NCBI GenBank assembly: GCA_964498065.1
Contig: CAZCFZ010000014.1
Location: forward strand, 1-64,000
DNA: 64,000 bases
Source of the DNA: FEN-1297 sp964498065
GTDB lineage: Bacteria > Bacteroidota > Ignavibacteria > Ignavibacteriales > Ignavibacteriaceae
Reading direction: 5' to 3'
The position numbers and the translations under genes are program-made. Positions 27,135 through 36,619 of this stretch are shown here, piece by piece (the first letter of the stretch is position 1; the number at the start of each line of letters is the position of its first letter). The notes beneath the pieces are model-generated. The model ran no database searches and was not told the origin of the DNA. It worked only from the letters and a program-made list of their open reading frames with translations.

Positions 27135-29588
27135 ATGGCAACGATTTTTGAAAAAATAATACCTGTATCATTAGAAGAAGAAATGAAATCCTCTTACATC
27201 GATTATTCCATGTCGGTAATTGTCGCAAGGGCATTACCTGATGTAAGAGACGGCTTAAAACCGGTTCATAGAAGAGTTCTCTTCGGAATGCATGAATTGG
27301 GAGTAGCTTATAACAAGCCTTATAAAAAATCCGCAAGAATAGTCGGAGAAGTTTTAGGAAAGTATCATCCGCATGGAGATACCGCAGTTTATGATACCAT
27401 GGTCAGAATGGTTCAGGAGTTTTCTCTTCGTTATCCTCTTGTAGACGGCCAGGGTAACTTCGGCTCGGTTGACGGCGACTCTCCGGCGGCTATGAGATAT
27501 ACAGAAGCTAGACTTGCAAGAATTGCTGATGAAATGCTTCGTGACCTCGATAAAAACACAGTGGATTTCGTATCTAACTTTGACGATTCTTTACAGGAGC
27601 CGACTGTTCTTCCGTCTTATCTGCCTAACCTTCTAATTAATGGTTCCAGCGGAATTGCCGTTGGAATGGCGACGAATATTCCCCCGCACAATCTTGGTGA
27701 AGTGGTTGATGGATTAATCGCATTAATCAAAAATCCGGATATCACTTCGGAAAAACTAATGAAATTTATTGTAGCGCCTGACTTTCCCACCGGCGGAATA
27801 ATTTATGGTTACGAAGGCGTTAAGGAAGCATACACAACCGGAAGAGGAAGAGTAATTGTAAGAGCCAAGGCAAACATTGAAACATTAAAGAATGGGAGAG
27901 AAAATATTGTAGTAACCGAGCTGCCGTATCAGGTAAATAAAGCTAACTTAATAGAAAAAATTGCCGACTTAGTTCGTGAAGGAAAATTAAATGATATATC
28001 AAACATCAGGGACGAGTCAGACCGTGATGGAATGAGAATGGTAATTGAACTTAAACGCGACGCTCAGCCTTCAATTGTATTAAACCAATTGTTTAAGCAT
28101 ACTCAAATGCAGACTACGTTCGGCGTTATTATGCTTGCTCTTGTTCATGGCGCACCTAAAGTACTTACTTTAAAAGAAACAATGCATCATTTTATAAATC
28201 ATCGTATGGATGTTCTAGTTAGAAGGACAAAATACGAACTTGATGCTGCTGAAAGACGTGCTCACATTTTAGAAGGCTATATAATTGCCCTCGATAATAT
28301 TGATGCTGTAATTGAGACGATTAAAAAGTCTAGAGATGTTGAGACGGCTAAGAAAAACTTGATGAAAAAATTCAAGTTGAGCGAAATTCAGGCGAAGGCA
28401 ATTCTTGATATGAGGTTGCAGCGGTTAACAGGCCTTGAAAGAAAGAAAATCGAAGATGAGTATAAAGAGGTAATTAAATTAATTGAAAAGCTAAAAGGCA
28501 TTCTTAACAGCGAAGAGAAAAGATATTTGATTATCAAAGATGAACTTTTAGCGTTAAAAGAAAAATACGGCAACCCAAGAAGAACAGAGATAATTTATAA
28601 CTACGAAGAGTTTTCTTTGGAAGATATAATTGCTGAGGAAGATGTCGTAGTAACAATTTCTCATAAGGGCTTTATTAAACGTTTCCCTGTAAGCGGATAT
28701 AGAAAACAAGGACGCGGTGGTAAGGGCGTTACCGGAGCGGGAACTAAAGATGATGATTTTATTGAGCATATGTTTATTGCCTCAACGCATCAATATATAT
28801 TGTTCTTTACCGATAGAGGAAAATGTTATTGGCTTAAAGTGCACGAACTTCCTGAAGGAGGAAGAGCTACAAGGGGAAGGTCAATTATTAATTTAATTCA
28901 GAAAGACAAAGATGAGGAAATAGCCGCTTTCGTTTCAGTAAAAGAATTTAAAGAAGACAGCTATTTAATTATGGCAACAGAACACGGAACAATTAAAAAG
29001 ACCGTTCTTTCAGCTTACGGCAACGTTAGAAAAGGTGGAATTAACGCAATTAATGTTGTTAAAGGTGATCGATTAATTGCAGTAAAAATGTCCGACGGTT
29101 CAAACGACATTGTCCTTGGTACAAGAAACGGATTTGCAATAAGATTTAACGAGAAAGATGTCCGCGATATGGGAAGAACAGCAACCGGAGTAAGAGGAGT
29201 TAAATTAGGAAAAGGAGATAAGGTTGTCGGACTTTTGGTTATAAAAAGAAATGATAACATTTTGGTAGTTACGGAAAACGGCTACGGCAAGCGTTCGGAT
29301 ATAAATGATTATAGAATTACTCATCGCGGCGGCAAAGGCGTAATTACGGTTAAGACGAGTGAAAAGGTTGGTAAAATGATTGCAATGATGGAGGTTGTAG
29401 ACGGCGATGAGCTCGTTATAATCTCCAGTAAAGGAATGGTTATTAGACAGGGAGTTAAAGACATAAGGGTAATGGGAAGGAACACTCAAGGTGTTCGCGT
29501 AATTAGATTAAGTGAAGCCGATAAAATTGCAGATATTGCAAAGGTAGTGCCGGAGGAAGAAAGCGAGAGTATTACCGAAGGGAAATAA
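27135..29588 (+). CDS. gyrA: DNA gyrase subunit A
   Basis: An 817-residue subunit with the breakage-reunion domain: DYSMSVIVARALPDVRDGLK, GKYHPHGDTAVYDTMVRM, and the catalytic Tyr in RYTEARL. The quinolone-determining region reads HGDTAVYD. The C-terminal beta-pinwheel carries the GyrA box QGRGGKG (in YRKQGRGGKGVTGA), which supports gyrase rather than topo IV. It follows gyrB by 54 bases and ends just before a strong terminator. Confidence 0.98.
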   Translation: MATIFEKIIPVSLEEEMKSSYIDYSMSVIVARALPDVRDGLKPVHRRVLFGMHELGVAYNKPYKKSARIVGEVLGKYHPHGDTAVYDTMVRMVQEFSLRYPLVDGQGNFGSVDGDSPAAMRYTEARLARIADEMLRDLDKNTVDFVSNFDDSLQEPTVLPSYLPNLLINGSSGIAVGMATNIPPHNLGEVVDGLIALIKNPDITSEKLMKFIVAPDFPTGGIIYGYEGVKEAYTTGRGRVIVRAKANIETLKNGRENIVVTELPYQVNKANLIEKIADLVREGKLNDISNIRDESDRDGMRMVIELKRDAQPSIVLNQLFKHTQMQTTFGVIMLALVHGAPKVLTLKETMHHFINHRMDVLVRRTKYELDAAERRAHILEGYIIALDNIDAVIETIKKSRDVETAKKNLMKKFKLSEIQAKAILDMRLQRLTGLERKKIEDEYKEVIKLIEKLKGILNSEEKRYLIIKDELLALKEKYGNPRRTEIIYNYEEFSLEDIIAEEDVVVTISHKGFIKRFPVSGYRKQGRGGKGVTGAGTKDDDFIEHMFIASTHQYILFFTDRGKCYWLKVHELPEGGRATRGRSIINLIQKDKDEEIAAFVSVKEFKEDSYLIMATEHGTIKKTVLSAYGNVRKGGINAINVVKGDRLIAVKMSDGSNDIVLGTRNGFAIRFNEKDVRDMGRTATGVRGVKLGKGDKVVGLLVIKRNDNILVVTENGYGKRSDINDYRITHRGGKGVITVKTSEKVGKMIAMMEVVDGDELVIISSKGMVIRQGVKDIRVMGRNTQGVRVIRLSEADKIADIAKVVPEEESESITEGK

Positions 29589-29616
29589 TATTTTTTGTAA
29601 ATATACATGTTAAAAG

Positions 29617-29646
29617 AGCAGAAGAAATAAACTTCTGCTTTTTTAT
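29617..29646 (+). terminator. Intrinsic terminator after gyrA
   Basis: AGCAGAAG (29617-29624) and CTTCTGCT (29632-29639) form a perfect 8-bp stem around AAATAAA, followed by a run of T residues. It lies 28 bases past the gyrA stop codon and closes the dnaN-gyrA run. Confidence 0.9.
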
Positions 29647-29682
29647 TTTTTGCAGGCAGAGTGATTTTTAAATAATATAATC

Positions 29683-30117
29683 ATGAAAATAATTTCAAAT
29701 GACGGATATGTTTTCAACCAAAGTAAAGAAAAAATCTATAATGTATTCTGTGATTTTAATTCATATAAAAAATGGTGGCCGGGAACCATCGTTTTTGAAG
29801 TTATCTTAAATCTTCCGGAAAAAATTGGCTCCAAAATTAAAATAAAACCGTATGGATTTCTGAGTTTCTTCTGGACAATAACAGAAATATATCCTAATGA
29901 AAAAATTGTTATCAAGTATTGTGAAGGAATATATACCGGGCAGGGTGTTTGGTCATTACAAAGGCAGAAAGAGAAAACATATGTTAATTTTTCCATTGAA
30001 ATAGAATCGAATAATTTAATAATTGAAATAGTCAATAGGCTTTTTAGTATTCAAAGAATTCACAAGAGAATGATGAAGAAAGTATTTTTAAGGCTTTATG
30101 AGTATATAAGTAAATGA
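29683..30117 (+). CDS. SRPBCC-fold protein (polyketide cyclase/START-like)
   Basis: A 144-residue protein with the layout of small SRPBCC ligand-binding proteins: an N-terminal strand and helix (KEKIYNVFCDFNSYKKWWPG), a central beta sheet (GFLSFFWTITEIYPNEKIVI) and a long C-terminal helix. No catalytic residues can be assigned. Its stop overlaps the start of the next gene by four bases, so it is co-translated with the Mut7-C protein. Confidence 0.72.
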   Translation: MKIISNDGYVFNQSKEKIYNVFCDFNSYKKWWPGTIVFEVILNLPEKIGSKIKIKPYGFLSFFWTITEIYPNEKIVIKYCEGIYTGQGVWSLQRQKEKTYVNFSIEIESNNLIIEIVNRLFSIQRIHKRMMKKVFLRLYEYISK

Positions 30118-30857
30118 ATAAAATATATCTTCGGTTTTATGAAGAACTGAACGATCATATCCCGAGGGAAAAAAGGAAAATTCGTTTCGAACACAAATTT
30201 ATGGGACACCCGTCTGTTAAAGACGTAATTGAATCTTTAGGCGTTCCTCATTGCGAAGTAGATATGATTTTGGTAAACGGTAATTCGGTCGGATTTGATT
30301 ATACTTTAAATGATAACGATGATGTCAGCGTTTACCCGGTTTTTGAGTCAATTGATATTTTGAATGTTCAGCATCTTAGAGAGAAGCCTCTTCGCAGCAC
30401 AAAATTTATTTTAGATGTACACCTGGGAACACTGGCAAAATATCTCAGAATGTTTGGCTTTGACACTCTCTATCAAAATAATTATAATGACCATGAGATC
30501 ATAAATATTTCTTTGACTGAGAGTCGAACTATATTAACGAAGGACAAAGGAATATTAAAACATAATCAAGTCAATCGCGGATATTATATAAGAAATTCAA
30601 ACCCGGAAAAACAACTTGTAGAAATTTTGGACCGTTTTGATCTTAAGAATTCATTTAATGAATTTACAAGATGTCTTGTGTGCAATACAGTGTTAATCAA
30701 AATTGATAAAGATAAAATAGCCGGCCGGCTTCCGCAAAAGGTAAAAGAGAGGCAAAGCGAATTCTATTTTTGTAACAGCTGCAATAAAATTTACTGTCCG
30801 GGCAGTCATTATCTAAAAATGAAAGAATTGATCAATAAAGTAACAAATAAATTTTAA
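30114..30857 (+). CDS. Mut7-C RNase-domain protein with N-terminal ubiquitin-like domain
   Basis: A 247-residue protein. Residues 1-85 form a ubiquitin-like Mut7-C_ub domain (PSVKDVIESLGVPHCEVDMI, DDVSVYPVFESID). From about residue 99 a PIN-like Mut7-C domain begins with FILDVHLGTLAKYLRMFGFD and continues SRTILTKDKGIL, including the expected acidic residues. A zinc ribbon follows (CLVCNT, later CNSCNKIYCPG). Known relatives are predicted RNases; the biological target is unknown. It overlaps both neighbours. Confidence 0.85.
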   Translation: MNKIYLRFYEELNDHIPREKRKIRFEHKFMGHPSVKDVIESLGVPHCEVDMILVNGNSVGFDYTLNDNDDVSVYPVFESIDILNVQHLREKPLRSTKFILDVHLGTLAKYLRMFGFDTLYQNNYNDHEIINISLTESRTILTKDKGILKHNQVNRGYYIRNSNPEKQLVEILDRFDLKNSFNEFTRCLVCNTVLIKIDKDKIAGRLPQKVKERQSEFYFCNSCNKIYCPGSHYLKMKELINKVTNKF

Positions 30858-32074
30858 TGCACTTAATAGCAAGAATTATAGTCCTTCTTTTACTTATTTT
30901 ATTAGTAGAAGTTTACTTTTTCAGAAAACTAAAAAAATCTTTTAAACATTTCTTTCCGGACAGGTGCGTATTAAAGAAATACATTGCTGTTATTTGGGGA
31001 TTCCTTAATATTTATCCGTTATTCTTAATTGTTTTATGGATACATTCTTCAATTACAAAAACACCGGTTACACTCCCCCGGAATAACATTTTCAATTATC
31101 TTGTTTTATATCCTTTCTGGCTGACGATCCTAATTGTTGTGCAGTGTGATTTATTGTTTCTGATTATGGATTTTTTAAAGTTGCCGTTATTACCGATTAA
31201 AAAATTAAAGATAAAGATATATAGATTTGAAGCGATTGTAATTCTGTTGATATCTGCTGTTTTTATTATTTATGTGCCTGTCAATGTTATATACAATTAC
31301 AATTCAATAAAAATTCGACCGGTTAATTTTATAAAAAAGGACCTTCCAGCTTCTCTAAATAATTTTAAACTGGTTTTTATATCGGATATTCATGCTGATC
31401 AATTTACAAATTCTAAGCGTCTGCAAAAATATGTTTCCAATGTAAACAAACTTAATCCCGACCTGGTTCTTGTTGGAGGAGACTTTATTTCTTCTTCACC
31501 CGATTATATTAAAACTGCGGCAAAATATATTGGTGAAATTAGATCAAAATACGGGATTTATTCCTGTGTCGGAGATCATGATAATTGGGCATATGGAAAT
31601 GACTATAAGCGAAGTTTATCTGCGGTTGAAAGTGCGTTGAATAAACAAAATGTAGAAATATTCGATAATGCTGATAAAGTATTAAATATAAATAATGCTA
31701 AAATAGAGATTGTTTTTATAACTAATACCTATGTCGAACATATAAAAAGATCCACTTTAGATGAGTTAACGGCAGATACGGCAAAATATGCCTTAAAAAT
31801 ATTGCTGACACATCAACCGCATAATAATGTTGTTCAGCGGGCGGCTAATACGGGTTTTGATTTATTACTCGCCGGGCATACTCATGGAGGTCAGATTACT
31901 TTTTTATTTCCGTTTAAAAATTTAACACCGACTATGCTGGAAACCAGGTATGTTAGAGGAAATTTTCATTTCGGACATATGTTAATGATTGTAACCAGAG
32001 GACTCGGGATGTCTCTGATTCCGTTAAGGTATAATTCCGAGCCGGAAATTACAATAATAAATATCAAAAAATAA
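30857..32074 (+). CDS. Membrane-anchored metallophosphoesterase (YkuE/YaeI-like)
   Basis: A 405-residue protein with four to five N-terminal membrane helices (to about residue 150) followed by a calcineurin-like phosphoesterase domain: FISDIHADQF (D-x-H), LVGGDFISS (GD), CVGDHDNWA (usual GNHD, here with Asp), LTHQPHN, and AGHTHGGQIT. All metal-binding motifs are present; the Asn-to-Asp change in GNHD is a mild deviation. Relatives act on lipid-linked or nucleotide substrates; the substrate is unknown. It begins on the last base of the preceding stop. Confidence 0.85.
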   Translation: MHLIARIIVLLLLILLVEVYFFRKLKKSFKHFFPDRCVLKKYIAVIWGFLNIYPLFLIVLWIHSSITKTPVTLPRNNIFNYLVLYPFWLTILIVVQCDLLFLIMDFLKLPLLPIKKLKIKIYRFEAIVILLISAVFIIYVPVNVIYNYNSIKIRPVNFIKKDLPASLNNFKLVFISDIHADQFTNSKRLQKYVSNVNKLNPDLVLVGGDFISSSPDYIKTAAKYIGEIRSKYGIYSCVGDHDNWAYGNDYKRSLSAVESALNKQNVEIFDNADKVLNINNAKIEIVFITNTYVEHIKRSTLDELTADTAKYALKILLTHQPHNNVVQRAANTGFDLLLAGHTHGGQITFLFPFKNLTPTMLETRYVRGNFHFGHMLMIVTRGLGMSLIPLRYNSEPEITIINIKK

Positions 32075-32133
32075 AATTAATCGTTTATTAATATATTAAC
32101 TTACTAAAAGACAAGTAAAATTAGGTAAATATT

Positions 32134-33000
32134 ATGGAATCAATTGTTCAAAAGAAGGCTAAAACAGAAGCTGTTCTTGCAGGGATTAGAAATCTACCCT
32201 CAATTCCAAAGGTTGTTTTTGAAGTTACTAAATTACTTAGCGATCCTAAAACCACGACAAGTAAGCTTACCGAGTTGATAAGTAAAGATCAGGGGCTAAC
32301 ATCAAGAATACTTGCTGTGGCTAATTCTCCGCTTTACGGAATTAAAAGAAAAGTTTCTTCGTTAGAGTTCGCAATATTGGTTCTTGGCTTTGGTGATATC
32401 AGAGATATTGTTACTGCCATATCTCTTGCCGATTCTATTAAGGCTGCTCCAAGTAAATACTTTGATCCTTATGAGTTTTGGGTACATTCAATGGTTGTAG
32501 GTACGGCCGCAAAAGGTATTTCCACAAATCTCGGATTTGATTTTGGAAGTGAAGCATTTGTTGCCGGTATTTTACACGATATGGGTATACTTGTTATATA
32601 TAAATTTTTAAATAGTGAATTTAATCAAATTGTTGAATTATCGAATAATGAGAAAGTAAATATAACAGAAGCCGAAAGAAATATTCTTGGAATTACCCAT
32701 CAGGAAATCGGGAAATTTTTGGCCGTAAAATGGGATCTTCCGAAAATACTTTGTGAAGCTCTTAATTATCACCATAGTCCTTTAGCAGTTGCCGAGAATA
32801 AAGATTTTGTTTCAATAATCCATCTTGTAGATTATATGACCCACAAACTAAACATTGGAAGCTTTCATTGGGATAAAGATTTCGAACTAGACAGAGGTAT
32901 TATAGACATACTTAATTTTCCTTCAGATGATGCATTGGATAATTTTATAGTTGATTATGAGGATACCTTTAAGGTATCGGTTGAATCGTTGAAACTTTAA
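32134..33000 (+). CDS. HDOD-domain signalling protein
   Basis: A 288-residue protein dominated by an HDOD domain: LPSIPKVVFEVTKLLSDP at the N-terminus, DQGLTSRILAVANSPLYG, then FVAGILHDMGILVIYKF. HDOD is related to HD phosphohydrolases but lacks a full catalytic set; here HD remains as ILHDMG while other metal ligands are uncertain. Such proteins usually act in signalling rather than hydrolysis. No partner domain is attached. Confidence 0.86.
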   Translation: MESIVQKKAKTEAVLAGIRNLPSIPKVVFEVTKLLSDPKTTTSKLTELISKDQGLTSRILAVANSPLYGIKRKVSSLEFAILVLGFGDIRDIVTAISLADSIKAAPSKYFDPYEFWVHSMVVGTAAKGISTNLGFDFGSEAFVAGILHDMGILVIYKFLNSEFNQIVELSNNEKVNITEAERNILGITHQEIGKFLAVKWDLPKILCEALNYHHSPLAVAENKDFVSIIHLVDYMTHKLNIGSFHWDKDFELDRGIIDILNFPSDDALDNFIVDYEDTFKVSVESLKL

Positions 33001-33023
33001 TAAAGTAAAACCAAAAACGTTTT

Positions 33024-33830
33024 ATGGCAGAAATTATTCTTTCCGAAATAAATGTTTATCCTATTAAATCTGCCGCCGGAATCTCGCTAAAAAATGCTAA
33101 AGTAGGAGAAAAAGGACTTGAATTTGATAGAAGATGGATGCTTGTTGATGAAAAAGGAAAGTTTATTTCTCAAAGATCTTATCCCGACCTGTCTCTCGTT
33201 ACGGTTAATATCGAAAAAGAAGGCTTAACCGTTAAACACAAAGTTAAAAATTACGGCAATCTGTTTATTCCTTTTGAAATCGATGAGGAACATCAAAAAG
33301 AAGTTGAGATTTGGAATGATAAATGTTTTGCTGTTCCTGTAAGTAATGCTGCAGATTGCTGGTTCGGCAAAGTATTGGGAATGCCCTGTCAACTAGTTTA
33401 TATGCAGGAGAATTCAAAAAGGATGGTTAATCCAAAATATTCCGTCGGAAAAGAGACTGTCGGTTTTGCAGATGGATTTCCATTTCTTTTAATCGGCCAA
33501 TCATCACTTGTTAATTTAAATTCAAAACTGAAAAAGCCGGTTGAAATGAATCGTTTCCGGCCGAACCTTGTTTTTACAGGCGGCGAACCCTTTATTGAAG
33601 AAACATGGATAGAATTTAAGATCGGGCCTATAACATTTTATCCGGTTAAACCATGCGCGAGGTGTGTTATTACAACCGTTGATCAGGATACAGCAGAAAG
33701 GGGAAGTGAACCACTAGCTACATTATCAACCTATAGAAAGAAAAACAACAAAGTACTTTTTGGCCAGAATCTTATACATCGTGGCAGCGGAATAATTAAT
33801 GTCGGCGATGCACTATTAATAAGCAAATAA
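33024..33830 (+). CDS. MOSC-domain protein with MOSC N-terminal barrel
   Basis: A 268-residue protein with the N-terminal beta-barrel (INVYPIKSAAGISLKNA, GLEFDRRWMLVDEKGKFISQ) and a C-terminal MOSC domain that contains the conserved Cys in VKPCARCVITTVDQDT. This two-domain form is related to molybdenum-cofactor sulfurase C-terminal domains and mARC/YcbX amidoxime reductases. Those bind molybdenum cofactor through the Cys. No molybdenum genes are in the window. Confidence 0.9.
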   Translation: MAEIILSEINVYPIKSAAGISLKNAKVGEKGLEFDRRWMLVDEKGKFISQRSYPDLSLVTVNIEKEGLTVKHKVKNYGNLFIPFEIDEEHQKEVEIWNDKCFAVPVSNAADCWFGKVLGMPCQLVYMQENSKRMVNPKYSVGKETVGFADGFPFLLIGQSSLVNLNSKLKKPVEMNRFRPNLVFTGGEPFIEETWIEFKIGPITFYPVKPCARCVITTVDQDTAERGSEPLATLSTYRKKNNKVLFGQNLIHRGSGIINVGDALLISK

Positions 33831-33872
33831 AATGGTTTTAACAAAAGGTTCAATTTTGTATTATAGATTATT

Positions 33873-33880
33873 TATATTTG
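33873..33880 (+). promoter_or_regulatory. Candidate Bacteroidetes -7 box upstream of dCMP deaminase
   Basis: TATATTTG matches TAnnTTTG and lies 28 bases before the start codon of the next gene. A TTTG at 33855-33858 is present but only 14 bases upstream, closer than the usual 19-21, so the match is partial. Confidence 0.35.
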
Positions 33881-33908
33881 CCGAAACATTAATAACAAGA
33901 AATAAAAT

Positions 33909-34406
33909 ATGAGAAACAAAAAACGACCATTGTGGGATGAATATTTTTTAAAGTTGGCAATGCTTGCGTCGGAGCGGTCTACCTGTCCTAGAATGCATTG
34001 CGGGTGTGTATTTGTAAAAGACAGGTTTGTTTTGGCAACAGGGTATAACGGTTCTTTGCCGGGCCTGCCGCATTGCGAAGATGTTGGCTGCCTGGTTGTT
34101 GACAATCATTGTGTCAGAACTAATCATGCGGAAATAAATGCATTAACTCAAGCTGCTATTCATGGGGTAAACATAAAAGGAGCTACTGCTTATATAACCA
34201 ACATGTCGTGCACAACATGTGCAAAGGCATTAATTGCAGCAGGGATAGTCCGTGTTGTAGTTTTTTCTGATTTTCATGATACGCTTGCAACCCGGTTTTA
34301 TACCGAATCCGGTGTGGAAATTGTAAAGCTTAAAATGCCTGAAAAAAAAATTAATTATGATATTGAAAAATATTCTTCTGCGAGGAAGACAAAAAAATCC
34401 AAATAA
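33909..34406 (+). CDS. Deoxycytidylate deaminase family protein
   Basis: A 165-residue zinc deaminase that converts dCMP to dUMP for thymidylate synthesis. The zinc site is complete: HAE (residues 73-75, in TNHAEINALTQ) and Cys101/Cys104 in MSCTTCAKALIAAGI, with the usual PC-x-x-C here as SC-x-x-C. It also has the second Cys/His-rich block CPRMHCGCVFV and GLPHCEDVGC of the ComEB/dCMP deaminase group. It is complete. Confidence 0.93.
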   Translation: MRNKKRPLWDEYFLKLAMLASERSTCPRMHCGCVFVKDRFVLATGYNGSLPGLPHCEDVGCLVVDNHCVRTNHAEINALTQAAIHGVNIKGATAYITNMSCTTCAKALIAAGIVRVVVFSDFHDTLATRFYTESGVEIVKLKMPEKKINYDIEKYSSARKTKKSK

Positions 34407-34417
34407 CATTTTAACAA

Positions 34418-35293
34418 ATGCGAAAAATATTTTTCAAGTTTTGGAGGCCTCTATTAGCGGTTATTTTTTGGGGAAATTCTTTTATTGCCACTAAAATTGC
34501 ATTAAATGAGATTAATCCGAAAACTATAATAGCGCTTCGCTTAATAATTGCGGTTTTTTTCCTCATAACAGCCGCAATTATTTCTAAAAAAGAATTTAAG
34601 ATAAGTCTAAAAAACCAGGCCGGAATTTTAATACTGGCTTTAATTGCCGTAATTCATTTATGGATTCAAATAACAGGATTGAAATATACAACGGCTGTAA
34701 ACACAGGCTGGATAATAGGAATTTCGCCTGTTTTTATCGCGTTGCTCGGATTTATTTTCTTTAAAGAAAAAATGACGCTTATCAATGTTTCGGGAATGTT
34801 CATAGCTTTCTTCGGACTTTTTTTACTTATAGGAAAGGGTAATTTTTTAGGCATCGGGTTTATTTCGCATAAAGGCGATCTGCTTGTTGTTGCAAGTACA
34901 GTAACATGGGCGGTCTATTCTATAGTTAATAAGAAGATAAGTCTCAATTATTCTCCGATGATGACTATACTGTATCTTTTTATAACTATGGCGGTAATCA
35001 TTCTTCCATTTGCAATTAATTCCGGGGATATTAATGCTGTTATCCACTTATCTTTTAGGGCGTGGATTGCGGTTCTCTTCCTTGGTATTTTTTGTTCGGG
35101 AGTTGCTTATGTTTTGTGGTCACATTCATTAAGCGAATTGAACGCTTCAAAGGTTGGAGTTTTTCTCTATGTCGAGCCGTTTGTTACCGTATTTTCTTCA
35201 TGGCTTATTCTGAGCGAAGTTATTACACTAATTACAATTCTTAGCGGTTTAATAATTATCTCAGGAGTAATTCTGGTTAACAGATCAAAATAA
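34418..35293 (+). CDS. DMT-superfamily EamA transporter
   Basis: A 291-residue protein with ten predicted membrane helices in two EamA repeats: FWGNSFIATKIALNEINP begins the first and GDLLVVASTVTWAVYSIVNK begins the second, each ending at a P/G-rich helix (SGLIIISGVILVN at the end). The substrate is unknown; amino acids and metabolites are typical. It starts 12 bases after the deaminase stop and is followed by a strong terminator. Confidence 0.9.
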   Translation: MRKIFFKFWRPLLAVIFWGNSFIATKIALNEINPKTIIALRLIIAVFFLITAAIISKKEFKISLKNQAGILILALIAVIHLWIQITGLKYTTAVNTGWIIGISPVFIALLGFIFFKEKMTLINVSGMFIAFFGLFLLIGKGNFLGIGFISHKGDLLVVASTVTWAVYSIVNKKISLNYSPMMTILYLFITMAVIILPFAINSGDINAVIHLSFRAWIAVLFLGIFCSGVAYVLWSHSLSELNASKVGVFLYVEPFVTVFSSWLILSEVITLITILSGLIIISGVILVNRSK

Positions 35294-35342
35294 AAATATT
35301 ATATTAAACATTTGTCGTTAAGGATAGGATATTATAAAATAT

Positions 35343-35377
35343 AATTTAGCCCGCTTTTTAAACGGGCTAAATTTTCT
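35343..35377. terminator. Intrinsic terminator between EamA gene and thioredoxin
   Basis: AATTTAGCCCG (35343-35353) and CGGGCTAAATT (35363-35373) form a perfect 11-bp stem with a nine-base loop. T-rich sequence on the right and A-rich on the left allow it to serve both converging genes. Confidence 0.85.
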
Positions 35378-35397
35378 TATAATGTTCGAATGAAAAA

Positions 35398-35760
35398 TTA
35401 TGCTGCGGCAGTCAGCAATTCTTCTTCTATAGCTTTTTTAAGACTTTCTTTAGGTAAAGCACCTACAGCCATCTTGGGCTGGCCTTCTTTTGGTACAAAC
35501 AATAAAGAAGGAATGCTTCTTATACCAAATGCTGCGCCTAATTCCTGCTCAACATCTGTGTTTATCTTATAGAAATTCACTTTACCCTCAAATTCAACGG
35601 AAAGTTCTTCCATTACAGGCGCAACCATCCTGCATGGACCGCACCACGGCGCCCAAAAGTCTATAATACATGGAAGTTCACCTTCAAATTTCCATTCCTT
35701 ATTCGCTTCATAATTAAAAACTTTTTTTAGAAAAGTTTCTTTAGTTAAATCCTCTGGCAT
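35398..35760 (-). CDS. trxA: Thioredoxin
   Basis: A 120-residue cytosolic thioredoxin with the active site WCGPC (residues 39-43) in IIDFWAPWCGPCRM, the cis-Pro region FGIRSIPSLLF and the typical KINTDVEQELGAAF. It lies at the downstream end of a minus-strand cluster of thiol/sulfur proteins, 61 bases after the DUF302 gene, possibly with its own promoter. Confidence 0.95.
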   Translation of the reverse strand: MPEDLTKETFLKKVFNYEANKEWKFEGELPCIIDFWAPWCGPCRMVAPVMEELSVEFEGKVNFYKINTDVEQELGAAFGIRSIPSLLFVPKEGQPKMAVGALPKESLKKAIEEELLTAAA

Positions 35761-35821
35761 TATTGCTCCTTTTTTTATTTTCTTATTATTATAGTTCTAA
35801 TTAAAATATAATGCAATTTTA

Positions 35822-36205
35822 TTATACGGCATCCAATGCACGCATTAGTTTTCCTTTAACTTCTTCTGCAACAGGACTGATTTCTTCCTTTTCAATCATT
35901 TCTTTCATTATCATTGGATTAAAAACCGACACAACACTTTTACCTTCTTTTTCGTAAACAATTACGTTACATGGCAGCAGCAAACCGAGTTCTTCTTCCA
36001 TTAGAAGCGCTTTGTGTGCAATTGGCGGATTACACGCGCCAAGTATTTTGTATTTCTTGAAATCAACGTTTAATTTTTTCTTTAGTGTCTCCCTGACATC
36101 AATTTCAGTTAAAACACCGAACCCTTCTTTTTTAAGCTCTTCGGTTATTTTTTCTATTGCTTTTTCATACGGTAAATCTACCGTTTTGGAAAATCCATAT
36201 TTCAT
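35822..36205 (-). CDS. DUF302 protein
   Basis: A 127-residue single-domain protein with the DUF302 layout: YEKAIEKITEELKKEGFGVLTEIDV, LGACNPPIAHKALLMEEELG and LLPCNVIVYEKEGKSVVSV. Function is not known; it is often found near thioredoxin-like, rhodanese and sulfur-handling genes, as here. The start lies one base before the end of the thioredoxin-fold gene upstream, so the two are coupled. It carries two Cys residues (ACNPP, PCNV) that could be redox or metal ligands. Confidence 0.85.
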   Translation of the reverse strand: MKYGFSKTVDLPYEKAIEKITEELKKEGFGVLTEIDVRETLKKKLNVDFKKYKILGACNPPIAHKALLMEEELGLLLPCNVIVYEKEGKSVVSVFNPMIMKEMIEKEEISPVAEEVKGKLMRALDAV

Positions 36206-36206
36206 T

Positions 36207-36602
36207 TTAGTTTTTATTCCCTAAAAATTTTTCAAAAATATCTTGTTGTTTAACGCCTACATATACCTGGTCAATTACTCCGTCTTTAATAGCCAGAGTG
36301 GTCGGTGTAGCCTTAATACCGAATATTCTAGCTGTATCCATATCTCTGGAAATATCCACATCAAAAATATTTCTATATGCCCTTTGCAAAGACTTTATTA
36401 TTGGTGTTTGCATTTTGCAGGCCCTGCAACTTGGACTATAAAAATAAATAATTCCTTTTGCGCCATTCTTTTCAAGAATTCTCAGGTTTCCTTTTAAACC
36501 CGAAACTTTATTTCCTTTAGCTCTCTTAGCAGAAAAGACCATCAAGAATTGCATTCCAAAGAACAAAACCACAATGCCGATAATTATATATACAAAAGTC
36601 AT
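36207..36602 (-). CDS. Membrane-anchored thioredoxin-fold protein
   Basis: A 131-residue protein with one N-terminal membrane helix (residues 3-23), a basic linker and a thioredoxin fold whose active site is SCRAC (Cys59, Cys62) in YFYSPSCRACKMQTP. The cis-Pro is in GIKATPTTLAIKDG. By topology the active site faces either side of the membrane depending on orientation; the basic residues after the helix (AKRAKGNK) suggest the cytosol. Likely electron donor or acceptor for neighbours in the cluster. Confidence 0.88.
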   Translation of the reverse strand: MTFVYIIIGIVVLFFGMQFLMVFSAKRAKGNKVSGLKGNLRILEKNGAKGIIYFYSPSCRACKMQTPIIKSLQRAYRNIFDVDISRDMDTARIFGIKATPTTLAIKDGVIDQVYVGVKQQDIFEKFLGNKN

Positions 36603-36619
36603 AAGTTAAATTCCACCCC

